NCBI RefSeq assembly: GCF_000514775.1
Contig: NZ_AZWO01000001.1
Location: 62,001 to 126,000 of the forward strand
Origin: Salinispora pacifica CNR114
GTDB lineage: Bacteria; Actinomycetota; Actinomycetes; Mycobacteriales; Micromonosporaceae
Reading direction: 5' to 3'
Length of the DNA: 64,000 bases
Part shown: positions 63,489 through 64,000 of the stretch, in pieces
Numbering within the stretch: position 1 is the first letter of the stretch
Layout: every line of letters begins with the position of its first letter
The notes under the pieces: model-generated
What the model saw: the letters and a program-made list of their open reading frames with translations, nothing else
What the model was told of the DNA's origin: nothing
Database searches by the model: none
Position numbers and translations under genes: made by a program

Positions 63489-64000
63489 CGGGTCACCTCC
63501 AGCGTGCCGACGTCAACGTGAACGGAGAGGCGTAGCGTTCCGCCGCCGGGGCCGTCCGCCCCCAGGTCGGTGCTTTCGTGGCGCGAACCGGTGGAGCCGC
63601 TGCGCTTGGCGACGCCCTGGTCGAAGACGACCGCGTCGCCGACGGTGACGGTCGCGGTGACGGTGGCGTCGACGTCCGGGGGCAAGATCACGGTGGCCTT
63701 CCCGGCGGTGACCGTCACCGTGACCTCGCTGCGCTTTCCGGTGAAATCCACCGAGCGTAGGTCGAGTAGTGAGTTGCCGGAGAGGTTCTCGTAGCGGTTG
63801 GCGAGCTCGGCATGGCTGGCCGGCGCCCAGGTCACCGCCTGGTTCACCGTTCGGAACCGGTCGGACTCGGCCACCGTGGCCACCCCCAGTGCGGCGGCGG
63901 TGATCAGGCCGAGCGCGATGAGCCAGCGGGCCCGGCCGAACCAGGCGCCGACGAGTAGGCCGAGGCCGATGGTGGCCAGGACGGCCGCGAAGTACGCGGA
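63485..64000 (-). CDS. LiaF/PspC-type envelope protein, N-terminus outside the window
   Basis: About 171 C-terminal residues are visible; the frame stays open to the window edge, so a start at an internal GTG (63883) is not needed. The visible part begins with two hydrophobic helices (FAAVLATIGLGLLVGAW and WLIALGLITAAALGVATV). A hydrophilic beta-rich domain follows (LANRYENLSGNSLLDLRSVD, then VTVTVTAGKATVILPPDVDA), typical of the C-terminal repeat domain of LiaF-like and adhesin-like envelope-stress proteins. A PspC domain is expected upstream. Confidence 0.7.
   Translation of the reverse strand, partial: SAYFAAVLATIGLGLLVGAWFGRARWLIALGLITAAALGVATVAESDRFRTVNQAVTWAPASHAELANRYENLSGNSLLDLRSVDFTGKRSEVTVTVTAGKATVILPPDVDATVTATVTVGDAVVFDQGVAKRSGSTGSRHESTDLGADGPGGGTLRLSVHVDVGTLEVTR

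Overview
The window is high-GC (about 70%) actinobacterial chromosome, most likely Micromonosporaceae (Salinispora or Micromonospora type). The grounds are the codon use, a complete cvnABCD conservon, F420-style oxidoreductases, a groESL operon under two CIRCE elements, and a gene order running rplM-rpsI-glmM-glmS-acpS-nnr-alr-tsaE-tsaB-rimI-tsaD, then groES-groEL, a BldM-type regulator and guaB-guaB3-cholesterol-oxidase-like gene-guaA. The genus is an inference; no rRNA or tRNA gene was found to confirm it.

Layout. 1-5.9 kb: a truncated membrane protein, then a divergent sulfonate/taurine-type ABC transporter (ATPase with a luciferase-like monooxygenase and a cupin on the minus strand; lipoprotein and permease on the plus strand), then an orphan amino-acid-type binding lipoprotein. 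6.4-11.0 kb: the conservon (NIT-type sensor kinase, roadblock, DUF742, GTPase). 11.1-20.9 kb: nitrate assimilation (nasA, an electron-transfer flavoprotein, nirB, nirD and an NnaR-like regulator in one overlapping minus-strand operon; narK on the plus strand), with a MazF/PemK-type toxin-antitoxin pair between the two halves. 21.1-35.0 kb: core genes for ribosomal proteins, amino-sugar and cell-wall precursors (glmM, glmS, alr), acyl-carrier activation, NAD(P)HX repair and t6A tRNA modification. 35.0-39.5 kb: a xylose/ribose-type ABC importer with a terminal ROK repressor. 39.7-42.0 kb: a TetR-controlled ABC exporter. 42.2-46.2 kb: YbaK, a THUMP-like methyltransferase and groESL. 46.4-50.1 kb: a membrane-anchored sulfite-oxidase-family enzyme, a long gap with a candidate Cys-rich microprotein, a BldM-like regulator and a DUF5319 protein. 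50.3-58.3 kb: GMP biosynthesis (guaB, guaB3, guaA) interleaved with an M1 peptidase, a cholesterol-oxidase-like enzyme and a PspC protein. 58.4-64.0 kb: two paralogous double-NUDIX proteins, phosphatidylserine synthase, a fused phosphatidylserine decarboxylase, and the end of a PspC/LiaF-type envelope operon.

A signal that crosses these blocks is a -10-like hexamer (usually TAGGCT) placed 6-8 nt before the ATG or GTG of at least twelve genes, which predicts leaderless mRNAs. I found no insertion sequence, CRISPR array, phage, tRNA or rRNA in the window. The most unusual items are the Psd fusion, the paired double-NUDIX genes, the degenerate BldM-like receiver preceded by an 830-bp leader region, and the operator-like repeats in front of the sugar ABC operon.
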